This document shows, piece by piece, positions 9,091 through 18,939 of a DNA stretch of 32,417 nucleotides. The stretch is from Chara braunii (taxonomy: Eukaryota > Streptophyta > Charophyceae > Charales > Characeae), in assembly GCA_003427395.1 (NCBI GenBank), contig BFEA01000392.1, positions 375,751 through 408,167 on the forward strand, in the 5' to 3' direction. A program made the position numbers and the translations under genes. The notes below the pieces were generated by a model that saw nothing but the letters and a program-made list of their open reading frames with translations, searched no databases and was not told the DNA's origin. Positions within the stretch are counted from its first letter, which is position 1; every line of letters begins with the position of its first letter.

Positions 9091-9890
9091 CTGAAGATGA
9101 TGCCACAATTAAAAGAAGGAGAACAAAATAAAAGAAGGGGTCAAAAGTGACAAAAACACACACCGCGATCTGTTGTCAGCAGGTCATAAGTAGCATGCGC
9201 CATTTCGAAACCTCTATACCCTGTTTCATCTAATATATTTCATCTAATATATAACGACATATTCAAAGCCGGACATTGCATGGTGTATATGACCGTTATT
9301 GTGGTGAGATACAGTTGAGTATGCCCTAGATGGCTGACAAGTAGTGTCACCATGACCACTCCATCCAAAGGCAATTTTTTTATTATTATTATCTTTTTTA
9401 ATAAACTACATCCAATCTATAAGTTAGATCTTAGAATCGATCGAAGTCCACTGAAATAGACACAACTGTCTTTTTTTCTTTTGTTTTTTTAACAAAGAGA
9501 ACGACTTCATTACCACATTATCCACATAATAAGCATTCGGAGGCCCGGAAGAGACGCAACTTTCTTATTAATAAGCTGTGTGTCGATTTCATAGGACTTG
9601 GCTATGTTCTAAGATCAGATGTGTGTGATATCTCGCCTCCCACCTTGGGCCCAATCCCTCACGTGACCCCACCCTTCCATCTCGAGACATTCCCTGCCGC
9701 ATCCCCACTCCCCGACATACTGCCTCACTTTTGGGCACCAACACTCTCTGATGGAGTAACCTGACCAGACAGCGTCGTGTGCACCAATGCTGAATGCGAG
9801 CCCACTTTCAGCCCTGGTTGACGCGTTGTTGCAGGGGCCCTATCGTACGGGTACCTCAGGTGTTGTTAGGCGTGAATCCACCACTACTAC
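9091..9890. other. Intron, no recognisable feature
   Basis: Mixed sequence with short T/A runs and a small direct duplication, TTTCATCTAATATAT, at about 9225-9252. No coding pattern is seen beyond the exon 4 acceptor. Confidence 0.4.
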
Positions 9891-9907
9891 AGTAGCCCTG
9901 TGAGTAG

Positions 9908-9975
9908 ACCCACGAGTGTGCGCCTTGCCCCAGGTGTCCATGCCACGAGTGTGCCCCTCGCCCCAGGTGTCCATG
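9908..9975. repeat. 33-bp tandem pair
   Basis: CCACGAGTGTGCGCCTTGCC and CCACGAGTGTGCCCCTCGCC each lead into CCAGGTGTCCATGCC, giving two adjacent units of about 33 bp. Confidence 0.7.
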
Positions 9976-10079
9976 CCTAGAGTTCCCTGCTTTGAGCTAC
10001 CCCACACAGTGTCTAACGGCCATCTGGCCAAGGTCTAACCTATGACAGCCCTGCTCTAAGCATTCCCCCGACCTTGGAC

Positions 10080-10210
10080 GGTTGTGGTCTGTATGCTTCT
10101 GTATCAGTCTGTGTAGGTCTGCTTGACTTTGTATGACCTGTTGCTTCTGTATCGGTCAGTATACATCTGCATGATTCTGTATAGCCTGTGTAAGTCTGTA
10201 GCCTGCTATA
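10080..10210. repeat. Degenerate CTGTATCxGTCTGT repeat
   Basis: CTGTAT and GTCTGT words recur every 10-25 bp with TGCTTCTGTATC blocks at 10094 and 10141. This is an old, eroded minisatellite. Confidence 0.55.
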
Positions 10211-10347
10211 TATATGATCGATCTGTACTAAGCCCTTCTACATCCCATACCATACCATTGAAGCTCCACCAAAGAAAGTTGGTGCGGGGGAAAACGTCTG
10301 TTGTACCATATCTTCTGTTCTATTGGATCTTGTTGTCTAATCGGCTG

Positions 10348-11080
10348 CCTAACCCAGTAGTACTACCCTGCCACTGGCATGGCCGGGCCCGCACCTGCTG
10401 GCTCATACAGGTGCAGACCCGCAAACCCCACCTGCCCCCTCGTGATTCAGGGTAGACCACATCCCTACTGTGCACTCACTCCCTACTAAGGACATCACCA
10501 CCCTCCATGATGGTGCCCTTCCAGAGTGGTGCTCCCTCCTCCATCATCCCAATTACTGCCTAACCCGGTAGAACTACCCTGCCACCTGCACGGCAGGGGC
10601 CCACACCGGCCGGCCAAGATACAGGTGCAGCCCCTGCTACCCTCACCCATCTCCTCGCGATTCAGGGTAGACCGCTCCCTACTCTGCACTCGCTCCCTCC
10701 AACGACATCACCGCCCTCCATGATGATGCCTCTGCAGAACCAGGCTATCACACCCACCCTTTGAGACGTCCAGGCCCCCCACAGGTACCCCGCTCCTCCC
10801 TGTGAAAAACCTCTACGTACCCCGTGTGTTTTACAGCGACTCATTTGTGCTGTGCTAGGCTGTGCGACGTGCGCCATCCAGCAACTCGACGTGCGCCCTC
10901 CATGATGATGCCTCTCCCGAACGATGCTCGCACACCCACCCGATTGAGACACCCGGCCCCCCTACAGGCACCCCATGAGATAGCACTCTTTTCCCCCTAA
11001 AAATCCTCTTTGTATCCCTTGTGTGTTACAGCGCCTCATTTGTGCTTGCTAGGCTGGGGGACACATGCTTGGGGTGTCAG
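10348..11080. repeat. Nested tandem duplications of about 211 and 182 bp
   Basis: CCTAACCC(A/G)GTAG begins units at 10348 and 10559 (211 bp apart). CCCTCCATGATGATGCCTCT begins a second pair at 10714 and 10896 (182 bp apart) that continues through GTGTGTTTTACAGCG or GTGTGTTACAGCG. Copies in each pair remain clearly alignable. The short plus and minus frames across them are not conserved between copies, which argues against coding. Confidence 0.75.
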
Positions 11081-11099
11081 CCTAACACGTGCTTGGGGT

Positions 11100-11700
11100 G
11101 TCACCTAACACGAACTAGAAGTGCACTGGAAAGGCTGACGGTTGACGGAGTAGAACCCACCACGTCTCTTTTGCAACTAGTTTTTTTTAGTTGTAGCTGA
11201 AGTTGAGAGGTGAATGTCATTACACATGACTGACCTTAGGTCTGGACCCCACAGGCGTGCGGAAAAGTGTATGGATTGGCGCATAGGGTTTTTTTCAGAC
11301 CCCACAGGCTGCAGGGAGCGGCCAGGAAAACTTTGGGTGGACGTTTTCACAGCGTACCCTCTTGATTCAGCTGTCCAGTGCGGAAAGGAGGCACAGGGAT
11401 TGCACGGTGTGCTGAAAAAGAGGAGGCACACTTTCCTGAAAGGGCAAGTCTTCCTGATCTGGTAACCTAAACCCGCGGACGTGCCGAAATCTGCTGCGGC
11501 AGTGGAGTCCCTTTTCTCTTGCCCATTCCCGACGGCTACAATTTGTGCTGGCGGATGCTTTTCAGGCACAAACATACCGCGAGCCTGTAGGGTCCAGCCC
11601 TTATGCGCATCACATAGCAGCAGACATTTCAGCATACTACATTGCTGTACACACAAAGCAACTACGCTTGCGAAAAAGGAGCAAACCTCAGAACATCATT
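11100..11700. other. No recognisable gene
   Basis: The minus strand is open from 11656 to 11177 (159 codons), but the translation has no recognisable domain and mixed composition, so I do not call it. GACCCCACAGGC occurs twice (11243 and 11299). Confidence 0.35.
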
Positions 11701-11719
11701 ACTCGAATGAGTCGAACCT

Positions 11720-12160
11720 GATCTGAAACAAACCCAGGTTTGAATCCTACCCAAGGCGGATCCAACACTATTATCCAATCAAAGGCCTGGTTCCACTGGT
11801 CAACATTCTGCATGCATTTGTACGCCTTTCTGGACCAGGTGCAATTCGTGGATGGATGGGATGGGTGGAGGAGCTGCACAGCCATACAGCATACGCATGA
11901 GAAACGGATATGTGTTATGTAAACAACACCAATTCAATCATTCCATTTCACATGAAAGATTGATGAGAGCATAAGTCCAAAGACATAACACAAAATCCCA
12001 CCATGATAATTGCTCAATCATTAAAAAAAAAAGAAGGGCGGATCCACTGATTATTGGGTTCTAACTTTTAATCGAAGGCCCTCGCTCCTCTACTCAGCAT
12101 TCTACATGTACTTGTACACACCTTTCCGGACCAGGTGCATTCAGAGGAGTCCAGCATTTT
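11720..12160 (+). repeat. Two diverged copies of a 100-bp repeat
   Basis: 11750-11862 and 12040-12150 share GGCGGATCCA, AA(T)C(A/G)AAGGCC, CATTCT(G/A)CATG and GGACCAGGTGCA in the same order. The first is preceded by CCCAGGTTTGAATCCTACCC, which contains a tRNA box B-like GGTTTGAATCC. This could be another tRNA-derived SINE. Confidence 0.5.
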
Positions 12161-12819
12161 GAATGTCACCATTTTGAACGCCAGATACATGTAGACACTG
12201 TAGAGTGGCATGTAGTCGAGTGAGGCCCAAACTCTAAACTCCACAATCACATCCCCGATTAGGTAACTCATCCCCACCAAACAAACTCAGTCCTGCAGCC
12301 ATTTCTGGATGCATGTCAGCTACTCCCCCTGCAGCCTCTTCCAGAAAAGAAACTCGGAAAAAAAAAAAAAAAAAAAAAAAAAAATCGAAAAAAAAAAAAA
12401 AAAAGAAAAGAAACTCGTCGCCTACGAGATGCCATCCAAAAACGATGGCGCAGGCGCACGGTCGAAAAAAAAAAATTGGTGACCTGCGTCGCTTTTCGGA
12501 TTCTGACAGGTGCCCGCGGCCCATAGCTGGATGTACTTGTGCTTTAAACCACCATTCCCTTTCTGAGCTGTAGATGCCGAGGCTAAAATTGCCCTGCGCG
12601 CCAAAAAATAAACGAGCCGGCGCCGGGCTCATTTTGGCTGGCGCCACCAGCCGTTTCGGTCCGGTAGTACCGAACCCCGCCGGCCTCCCACATTACCCAG
12701 CGCGACTCTGAAAAAATAGCTGGGAAAGGTACTGAAGTGTGGTAGTTTTGGAAGAATCCCAAATTGTGAAATCGATGATGTGAAACTGCAAAGGGACAGT
12801 TCATAACAGAGAGCATAAG

Positions 12820-12941
12820 GGGCCTCGCTCCACTACTCTCGACATGCACATAATACGAAAATCATGGCGGTGTATATTTCCATGTTCTAGCGGAGGATTC
12901 ACTCTCATTTTGCACTTTTTGAGAGTAGTGGAGTCAGGCCC
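12820..12941. mobile_element. Small inverted-repeat element (122 bp)
   Basis: The left end GGGCCTCGCTCCACTACTCTC and the right end GAGAGTAGTGGAGTCAGGCCC are near-perfect inverted repeats. Related ends (GGCCCTCGCTCCTCTACT at 12078 and GAGTGAGGCCC at about 12219-12229) suggest a longer family member at 12076-12230. The interior carries the CGGTGTAT...CCATGTTCTAG motif also found at 20.6-20.9 kb. Confidence 0.7.
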
Positions 12942-13001
12942 AAGATCTGAAATTTGCACTGTTGCTCTTCGCATTCCCCTGTTGAAAAATCCAACGACTG
13001 T

Positions 13002-13152
13002 TTAAACCACCAGTACTTGGGCGACGCCTTAGCGTTAACGCTACGCGATTTCCGCGGCCGGTGGGCCGTCGATAAATCGAATCGACAGCCTGCGCTGCTT
13101 CGAGATTTGGGCGGCCGGCGCGGCGCGCAGTGCCCAAGTACTGGTGGTTTAA
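13002..13152. mobile_element. TTAA-flanked miniature element with perfect 17-bp inverted termini
   Basis: TTAA at 13002-13005 and 13149-13152 flanks 143 bp. The termini ACCACCAGTACTTGGGC (13006-13022) and GCCCAAGTACTGGTGGT (13132-13148) are exact reverse complements. The core is GC-rich and unlike the 151-bp copies at 13688 and 22562. It has no coding capacity, so it would need a transposase supplied from elsewhere. A TTAA target is typical of piggyBac-like elements, but these termini do not show that superfamily's usual start, so the assignment is open. Confidence 0.85.
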
Positions 13153-13360
13153 GGTTGTGAGGGACACCAAGCCAGTTCCTGTCTTATATAATATAATACT
13201 AATAACTGTTTGTTAAAAAACGATTTCAACACCCAAAGGAAAAAAAAGAAAATTCACGACTCAAACAACTTGAAACAAGTGTCTCTTTTTTTTTTTTTTT
13301 TTTTTTTTTTAAATAATCTGTTGAAACTTGAAAGTTATTTCCCCATTAAGAAGTATCCAC

Positions 13361-13433
13361 GTGTGTTCCAAGGTACATACAGCGTGTGTTCCAAGGTACA
13401 TACCGCGTGTGTTCCAAGGTACATAGTACATAC
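13361..13433. repeat. Minisatellite repeating the exon 3 splice donor
   Basis: Minus-strand units of GTATGTACCTTGGAACACAC plus three bases occur three times (the first has a 7-bp extension). They start exactly at the exon 3 donor. Confidence 0.85.
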
Positions 13434-13529
13434 CAGTCTGAACTCGGTGAGGGCTTTCGTGACGGTCTGCGCGTTCTTTTCAGCATCCAGTCTCGTCCGC
13501 TGCTCATCTGCAAACCTGTTTTCTATCTC
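13434..13529 (-). CDS. Coiled-coil exon 3 of 5 (32 codons, phase 0-0)
   Basis: The donor is consensus-like (CTG|GTATGT). The acceptor chosen is GAAAATGAAACAG|GAG because it keeps phase 0. A second AG downstream (TTTGCAG|ATG) is a possible alternative and would change the phase. The peptide begins EIENRFADEQ and ends ALTEFRL, and has the internal string TRLDAEKNAQT. It carries the E-K-N motif of exons 1 and 2 and the T-R-L-D string of exon 4. It is highly charged and free of Pro and Gly, as expected for a helical rod. The intron immediately after it starts with a short minisatellite that repeats the donor sequence (13361-13433). Confidence 0.66.
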
Positions 13530-13649
13530 CTGTTTCATTTTCACAAACATGGAAAATTGGAAATCGTAAAGAGAAACTCAGAAAAGGCATTATTAATTTG
13601 CAGAAGGAAAAACAAAAGGACTCCAATAATCATAAACAGGAAGCAGCCG

Positions 13650-13875
13650 ACGGGCCTAGCTCAGTAGGTACACCCCTGAAGTGTTAAACCACCAGTACTT
13701 GGCCCAGCCATTGGCCACCAGAAAAAAATAGAGTGGAAACATTTCTAGTCGGATGAATTTGGGCGCTTCTGTAGTGGTCCGTACGTTTCCTAAAATCATG
13801 GCTTGTTAAAGGGCACTACTTTAGGAAGTACTGGTGGTTTAAAATACAGACTCGAGTTCGAACCCAGATACCTTC
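13650..13875 (+). mobile_element. tRNA-like SINE head split by a TTAA element
   Basis: CCTAGCTCAGTAGGTACA (box A-like) lies left and CTCGAGTTCGAACCCAG (canonical-looking box B GTTCGAACCC) lies right of the inserted element at 13688-13838. With the insertion removed, box A and box B are about 35 nt apart, as in a tRNA gene. A second, uninterrupted box A of this type (CCTAGCTCAGTTGG) heads the 31.1-kb SINE. Confidence 0.65.
13684..13842. mobile_element. TTAA-flanked miniature element, 151 bp, subfamily 2
   Basis: TTAA at 13684-13687 and 13839-13842 flanks the element. The ends ACCACCAGTACTT and AAGTACTGGTGGT are inverted repeats. The core (TAGTCGGATGAATTTGGGCG, then TGGCTTGTTAAAGGGCAC) is shared with 22562-22712, and both are exactly 151 bp. 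It is non-autonomous. Confidence 0.85.
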
Positions 13876-14084
13876 AGAAGTTCAGATGAAGAGAATAAAT
13901 TTCAATAAAATCATTCTGAATTGCCTGGGGCTGGTCAGTTCAATGGTGATATATCTAAAGGCCGTTGTCCTTTTAAAAGAGGAAAGAAAGGGCGGGGGGG
14001 GGGNGGGGGGAGGGGAAGGGGAATTGAAAAAAAAACAGGAAGCAGAAAAGGAAAAAGGACACATAATATCAACATCCATTGACC

Positions 14085-14880
14085 GGACCTGCTGGTGGGG
14101 AATGCTCATATCACCAGCCTTGGACCTCCTCCGTGCAATCACGGATTCGAGCCGAGTTTCTCAGCCATTACAATCATGGCACGGTTTTCGATATCGACGA
14201 TGATATCCACTCCACCCCTGCATGGCTGTAGTGTCCTGTCCTTACCCCCCACACGCACACACACACACACACAACAACACCCAGGCACCTGTGGCATCAA
14301 GCACCTGACTCAAACCACGAGGGCACACAGCCCCCTCCACAATATCCACAGCTTCCACAAGAGGGGCCCGACCCCCAACGGCCACCACATTCCTGATATA
14401 ATTTCCACGCTGGTTACCTGGCTTGAGTATAGTCAGTACGATTACCAGCCTTGTGACCTCCTCTGCGCACGCAGGGATTCGAACTGGCGTCCCCGGCCTT
14501 AAGAGCGGAGTCTCTTAACCACCACAACCATGGCACGGTGTTCAAAAGTGGGACCACATCGGCCTTGATATCCACCCACCCCTGCAGGGCTGTAGTGTCC
14601 TTACCTTACTCCACACACACACACAACACCACCCAGGCACGTGTCGCACACTAGTTCCATCAAGCACCTGACTCGAACCACGAGGGCAGACAGCCCCCTC
14701 CACAATATCCACAGCTTCCGCAAGAGGGGCCCGACCCCCAACGCCCACCACATTGCTGGTATAATTTCCAGGCTGGTTACTGGGCTTGTGTACAGTCAGT
14801 ACTATTACCAGCCTTGGACCTCCTCCGTGCACGCATGGACTCGAACCGGCATCCTCAGCCTTAAGAGCCGAGTTTCTTTT
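14085..14880 (-). mobile_element. Tandem Leu/Ser-tRNA-like SINE units (period 363 bp)
   Basis: Three consecutive minus-strand tRNA-like regions occur at about 14100-14245, 14440-14610 and 14800-14880. The best has, as printed, GGGATTCGAACTGGCGTCCC (box B reversed) then GAGTCTCTTAACCACCAC (box A side reversed). The intervening tails match each other (CAAGCACCTGACTC at 14299 and 14662) and carry (CA)n stretches. A unit is therefore a tRNA-like head plus a tail of about 200 bp. Head-to-tail arrangement is unusual for SINEs and may reflect unequal crossing-over. Confidence 0.65.
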
Positions 14881-14886
14881 CTTTTC

Positions 14887-15165
14887 CTTTTTTTCTAAAA
14901 AAGAATCATCGGCCGCAGGGCGTGGGGGCGGTGCCGGTGGGAGCAGACACACCCTCCACTGGTCCCTAGCTTTTTGATGGCTCCGTTCCATTGGTGGAGA
15001 GCTGCACCTGCTGGAAACCGGGTCCAGCGTCCCTTAACACCAGTCCATCAAGCCAAAGTTACAAGAGCTGCGTTTTTTTTTTTTTTTTTAAGAAACATCG
15101 CGGTCGGATGTGGGGGAGGTGCTGGTAAGAGCAGACACCCCCTCTACGGCCGCTGTTTGCAGATG
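14887..15165 (-). mobile_element. Two adjacent GGGACGCTGG-family retroposon copies
   Basis: The first copy (14887-15036) ends at CCGGGTCCAGCGTCCCTTAA. The second (15074-15165) begins with T17 and repeats the GGTGCTGGTAAGAGCAGACA segment. Both lie in the same orientation, immediately after the tRNA-like SINE array. Confidence 0.55.
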
Positions 15166-15239
15166 GTCTTAACCAGTGTTCAAAAGTGGAATCATAACAA
15201 GTCGGACAAGGGTACCTGGTTTTCAAAACAAAACACATG

Positions 15240-16395
15240 TTACGATCCTGGCTATTTCCGAAGTGCAAATTCACAAGGAAAGACAATGCCACCCAATTGC
15301 GAAAGAAATGAAAGCACTTGCAAAGAGATGGAGACCAAAGAAGAAGAAGAAGAAGAAGAAGAAAACGAAGAAGACGATGTCAACCAGCAAGACCAGTGGC
15401 TATTCCCCCTTCTCTTTCCACCTTTCTCCTCCTCCTTGTCTCCGCCAATCTTATTCTTCTCCCAAATAATAATAATAACAATGAGTTCCTTCTTACTGCC
15501 AACACAACAACAGGTCCACCATAGCCATGGATTCCCCCTTCTTCCTGCTCTCACATGCCAGGGCTATGGCGGACTACTAAGGGCTCTGCCCTCCTGTGCA
15601 AAGGACAACACAAAGCAGCTATGGTCGCTGCTCATCAGGCCCCATGCCTGACTCTGCCTCGAGCTTCCTTGGTGCGGCAATACCCCAATTGGGGCCTTCC
15701 AGATGCAGCACCTAACAAGGTGATGAAGATGGTGTCCACCATGGCCAGGTAGGTACCTCGTCACTCTCCTCCTTTGCCCCCTTCTTCCTTCTCCTCAGGC
15801 TGGGCTGCTCGCCATAGCCAGGCTGAGCCCCCAGCTGCTCTTCTTCCTCCTAGGCAGCGCTCTGAGTCCAAGCTGCCCGCTCAAGCAGTATGTCGCCCAA
15901 CCTTGCACACCGCAAATGAGGAGGAGCTACTCGCTCCTCCTGGAGATATAGCAGCCTACTTGCCTCTTGGGCAGTGACTTCCAGGCTGCGTGGCCTCCAA
16001 GCAACCGGTACGTCCTCCCTTTCGGAGGGAAACATCATTGCAGGCTCTGATATCATCCGTATAGGCCCTAGACTCAGGCTACTTGGACTGGTACCGGCCT
16101 ACCTCTAGCGTACCGCTACTGGTCCTCTAAAAATGCCAACTTTTTGTCTTCTTCTGCTCGGCCTCGAGTACCCGACACTTCTACCACTACTTGAGTGGTA
16201 CCGGCCTACCTGCTATTTGACTGTTTTTCCAGCTGCAACACTCAAAGTCGCGGCCACAGGTAAGTACCGGCCCTGCGGGGCCTCCAAACGAACAAGTACC
16301 CTCGCGGGTCACACATACACTCCGGCCGACAAGTACTCAGACAGGCACACAGACCAGCAGGCATGCACACACACAGACTTAGAAAACGCAGCAGA
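15240..16395. repeat. Dispersed 1.16-kb repeat, copy A
   Basis: Copy A aligns in the same orientation with 29001-30172. Shared blocks include ATGATCCTGGC or ACGATCCTGGC at the start, a GAAGAA microsatellite, CACCATAGCCATGG or CACCACAGCCATGG, CCTTTCGGAGGGAAACATCA, GGTACCGGCCTACCTGCTA, and ACACACAGACTTAGA at the end. No open frame is conserved between the copies. It is probably a non-autonomous mobile element or a fragment of one. Confidence 0.8.
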
Positions 16396-16399
16396 ATGC

Positions 16400-17590
16400 T
16401 GGAATCTCAGCAAGGCATACATTCCAGCGGCAAATCCCAGAAATCAGCAGTGTTCTCAGTCTGTGTTTTGGCGGGTCATTACACCAAAAAAAAAATCCTT
16501 TTTTTGTGTGTGTGTGTGTGTGTTTTGTAACTGGGCCCAGTGCCCAGGGCTACATTACCATGCTTGCATCAGGGCACCAACTGCATGGACTGGGCGAGGC
16601 ACTCCAGCCAAGCCCAATCCTGGTCGGTGAAGGTACCAGCAAAAGTTTATGCACACCATCGTTCTCAGCAAAAACAAATATATGTCGACAACTCAGAGAG
16701 GAGAGAAATACCAAACGGGAGGGAACTTCTAGACACAGCGCCTCCATCAGCAAAGCTATTTACAGTATCGTAGAGCGCTACCAACACGAGTAACAATGAA
16801 GAAGCGATCCCACCCAAGAGGCGACACTTCTTGCAGTACAATTTAACTCCAAAAGAAATCCCTCCTGAGAGGCAACATCACTACACCACGACCCTACCAA
16901 CAAAGCTATTTATCCTCTTTTTTTCTTTTTCTTTTTTTTAATACCATATTTTCCCAAACAAAGTTGTGCCGCTGCGTGGGAGCCTTTGCTTCTTCCTTTC
17001 TGATATTTACTAAATTTTTGTACATTTTGGATATAGCAAATGTGTTTTGGTTGATTTCATGAATACGAGACCCACAGCTTGACACCTAAGATTCCTCCAT
17101 ACGGAGTAGATGCTTATCTTATTACCTGCTAAGGCGGGCCCTTCTGATGTATGATGGGATGCTGGACTGCAATCAGACTCGACTCTGGACTTGCTTGCAA
17201 CATGCACACATGAGAACCGATGGCAAAATCTTCCAACTCAGAAACAACAATGAACTTGTATCACACTCAGTCTGAATCAACACTGTTTCTACCACCAGCC
17301 TCAGTTCCCCACACTCTCGCATGCACGCACGTACGAGGATCACCCTGAATGTCCACGCTGCACAAACACACACACTCTGTACACTCTGTCTACACCAACA
17401 GCTGGGCGGCTATGGCCGCCGTCGTCTTCCTCCTCCTAGCTATGGCCGCCGGTGTGTTCCTCACTGGCCAGCTATGGCCGCTGTCTTCCTCACAGCCCAC
17501 TTTGTCTACGGGCTCCTGCAGTCCTCCACGCACAAGATACCAAGGCAGCACTTCCACATGGCTCACAGGCGAATGAATGAATGGCTAGAC
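16400..17590. other. No recognisable gene
   Basis: The stretch holds a GT microsatellite at 16505-16524, two uses of AGCAAAGCTATTTA (16751 and 16900) and (CACA)n near 17363. CTATGGCCGC recurs three times at 17410-17482. A CCCTTCTGATGTATGATGGGA block at about 17139 recurs at about 18158 next to a retroposon. Confidence 0.4.
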
Positions 17591-17619
17591 GTTGCCTGTT
17601 TGTTTATACTTCTTCGGAG

Positions 17620-17770
17620 GTGGCTGGGCCCTGCCCCAAAACGCGTGGGCCTGGGCCAAAACGTTTGAGCCTGGGTCCCTCCAGAACATGTGGACCTGGG
17701 CCTGGAAGCTTCCATACGCGTAGGCCTTCTGGGCAAAACGCGTGGAACTCCCCACGTGCTCCAGAACCTT
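17620..17770. repeat. Degenerate GGGCCTGGGC(C/A)AAAACG repeat
   Basis: AAAACGCGTGGGCCTGGGCC, AAAACGTTTGAGCCTGGG, ACATGTGGACCTGGGCC and related 18-25-bp units follow each other. Confidence 0.6.
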
Positions 17771-17939
17771 CCCCACGTGCAGCCCTTACCCCTGGTACCT
17801 GCTGACTGGACTGCCTACAGGGACCTACGACCTTCTGGAACCTATAGACTTCCAGACAGACTCTAGGCTCACAGTAGACTCAGGTAGAGACTTCTAGAAC
17901 AGACACTTTTTGGCCTACTGGTAACAAACTCAACTCCTA

Positions 17940-18060
17940 TCCTACAGACCTAGGGATCAGGGTACAGGGTAGGTCTAGGGATCGAATCTCACTCAGCACA
18001 CAGGTTCAATGTACAGGGTTAGGGTACAGGTCTAGGGATCGAATCTCTGTGTCTGCAAAT
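17940..18060. repeat. Short repeats around AGGTCTAGGGATCGAATCTC
   Basis: AGGTCTAGGGATCGAATCTC occurs at 17970 and 18028, with GGTACAGGGT words between. This is not a telomeric array despite one AGGGTTAGGG string. Confidence 0.65.
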
Positions 18061-18149
18061 ATCGGGTTAACTGGGTGAAACCGTTTCATGGACTCGTTTT
18101 CCAGCATTAATTACCTGCTCAGTCAATCCCCTGCAAGGGTAATCAATGC

Positions 18150-18300
18150 TGGCAGGCCTTTCTGATGTATGATGGGAAGCTGGGCCCGTGTTTTCCAGCA
18201 GGTGCTGCTCCCCACTAACAGATCGGAGCAACCAGGAAGCTATTTATCCTCTTCTCATCTATCTTCCTTTTTTTTTTCTTTTTTTTCTTTTGAAAAGTCC
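18150..18300 (+). mobile_element. GGGACGCTGG-family retroposon, short copy with lead-in
   Basis: TCTGATGTATGATGGGAAGC leads into TGGGCCCGTGTTTTCCAGCA and GCTCCCCACTAACAGATCGG, matching the 7955 copy and the 25.1-kb copy in order. It is followed by pyrimidine-rich sequence. Confidence 0.5.
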
Positions 18301-18419
18301 AGGTTGTTGTAGAGGCCAGATTCCAGGCATACGATGGTCGCAGTCATCAGTCTTCCTGATGCTCTACGAACTTTGTCTGTCTATGCTTGCCGGTGATAAG
18401 CAACCAGACTGATGCCCCC

Positions 18420-18700
18420 CAGGCCATAGGCGTGGCAATCTGGGACTCTGATCCGTTGGGGCCTGGGCCTGCACCTTGTTTTACCCGGGTTGGCCCTCCC
18501 TACGATGCGGACAACTTTGCAGAATACCCAGGCCATAGGCGAGGCAATCTGGGACTCTGAATTTAAACATTTGAAACGGTCGCTCGAGTGGACGAGGCAG
18601 AAGGGCGATGCTGCAACATCCACAGATGTGCGCGGTTGTCATTGCTTGCACTTTGTGTCCTCCATGAGAGTAAAGCCTCACACCTGTGCATCTACATCTA
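18420..18700 (+). other. Duplicated block and possible coding remnant
   Basis: CAGGCCATAGGCGTGGCAAT (18420) and CAGGCCATAGGCGAGGCAAT (18529) continue alike through CTGGGACTCTGA. After TTTGCAG at 18520-18526 the plus strand reads NTQAIGEAIWDSEFKHLK, then RSLEWTRQKGDAATS, which has a protein-like composition. It could be a fragment of a mobile-element gene. No family is recognised. Confidence 0.25.
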
Positions 18701-18939
18701 CATGAAGTGTGGCTTCTTCTTTCTTGAATTCTCTTTTCGTATGCCTTGATGAGCACCCTCAACCAGTGCTAAACAGTCGGTGGTTGGTAGTCTGGAGTGC
18801 CTACAGCACTCTTAGGGGGGAGCTCCGTCTGTGATGTCTGTGGGGCATGAGGTCTGTGGGTGGATGATTGACGTCCGTCAGAGTACCTTCCTGGCTCAGC
18901 TGGTGGTGGGAACCAACAGTCTGCAAAGTTCACCCGTGA

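Noticed and set aside
8617-9108. 163-codon minus-strand frame rich in Ser
   Set aside because: It combines real exon 4 peptide at its start with readthrough of the GAA/GAC microsatellite. Only 9007-9090 looks coding.
18000-18045. Telomere-like repeat (AGGGTTAGGG)
   Set aside because: Only one such string occurs, within a GGTACAGGGT repeat; there is no array.
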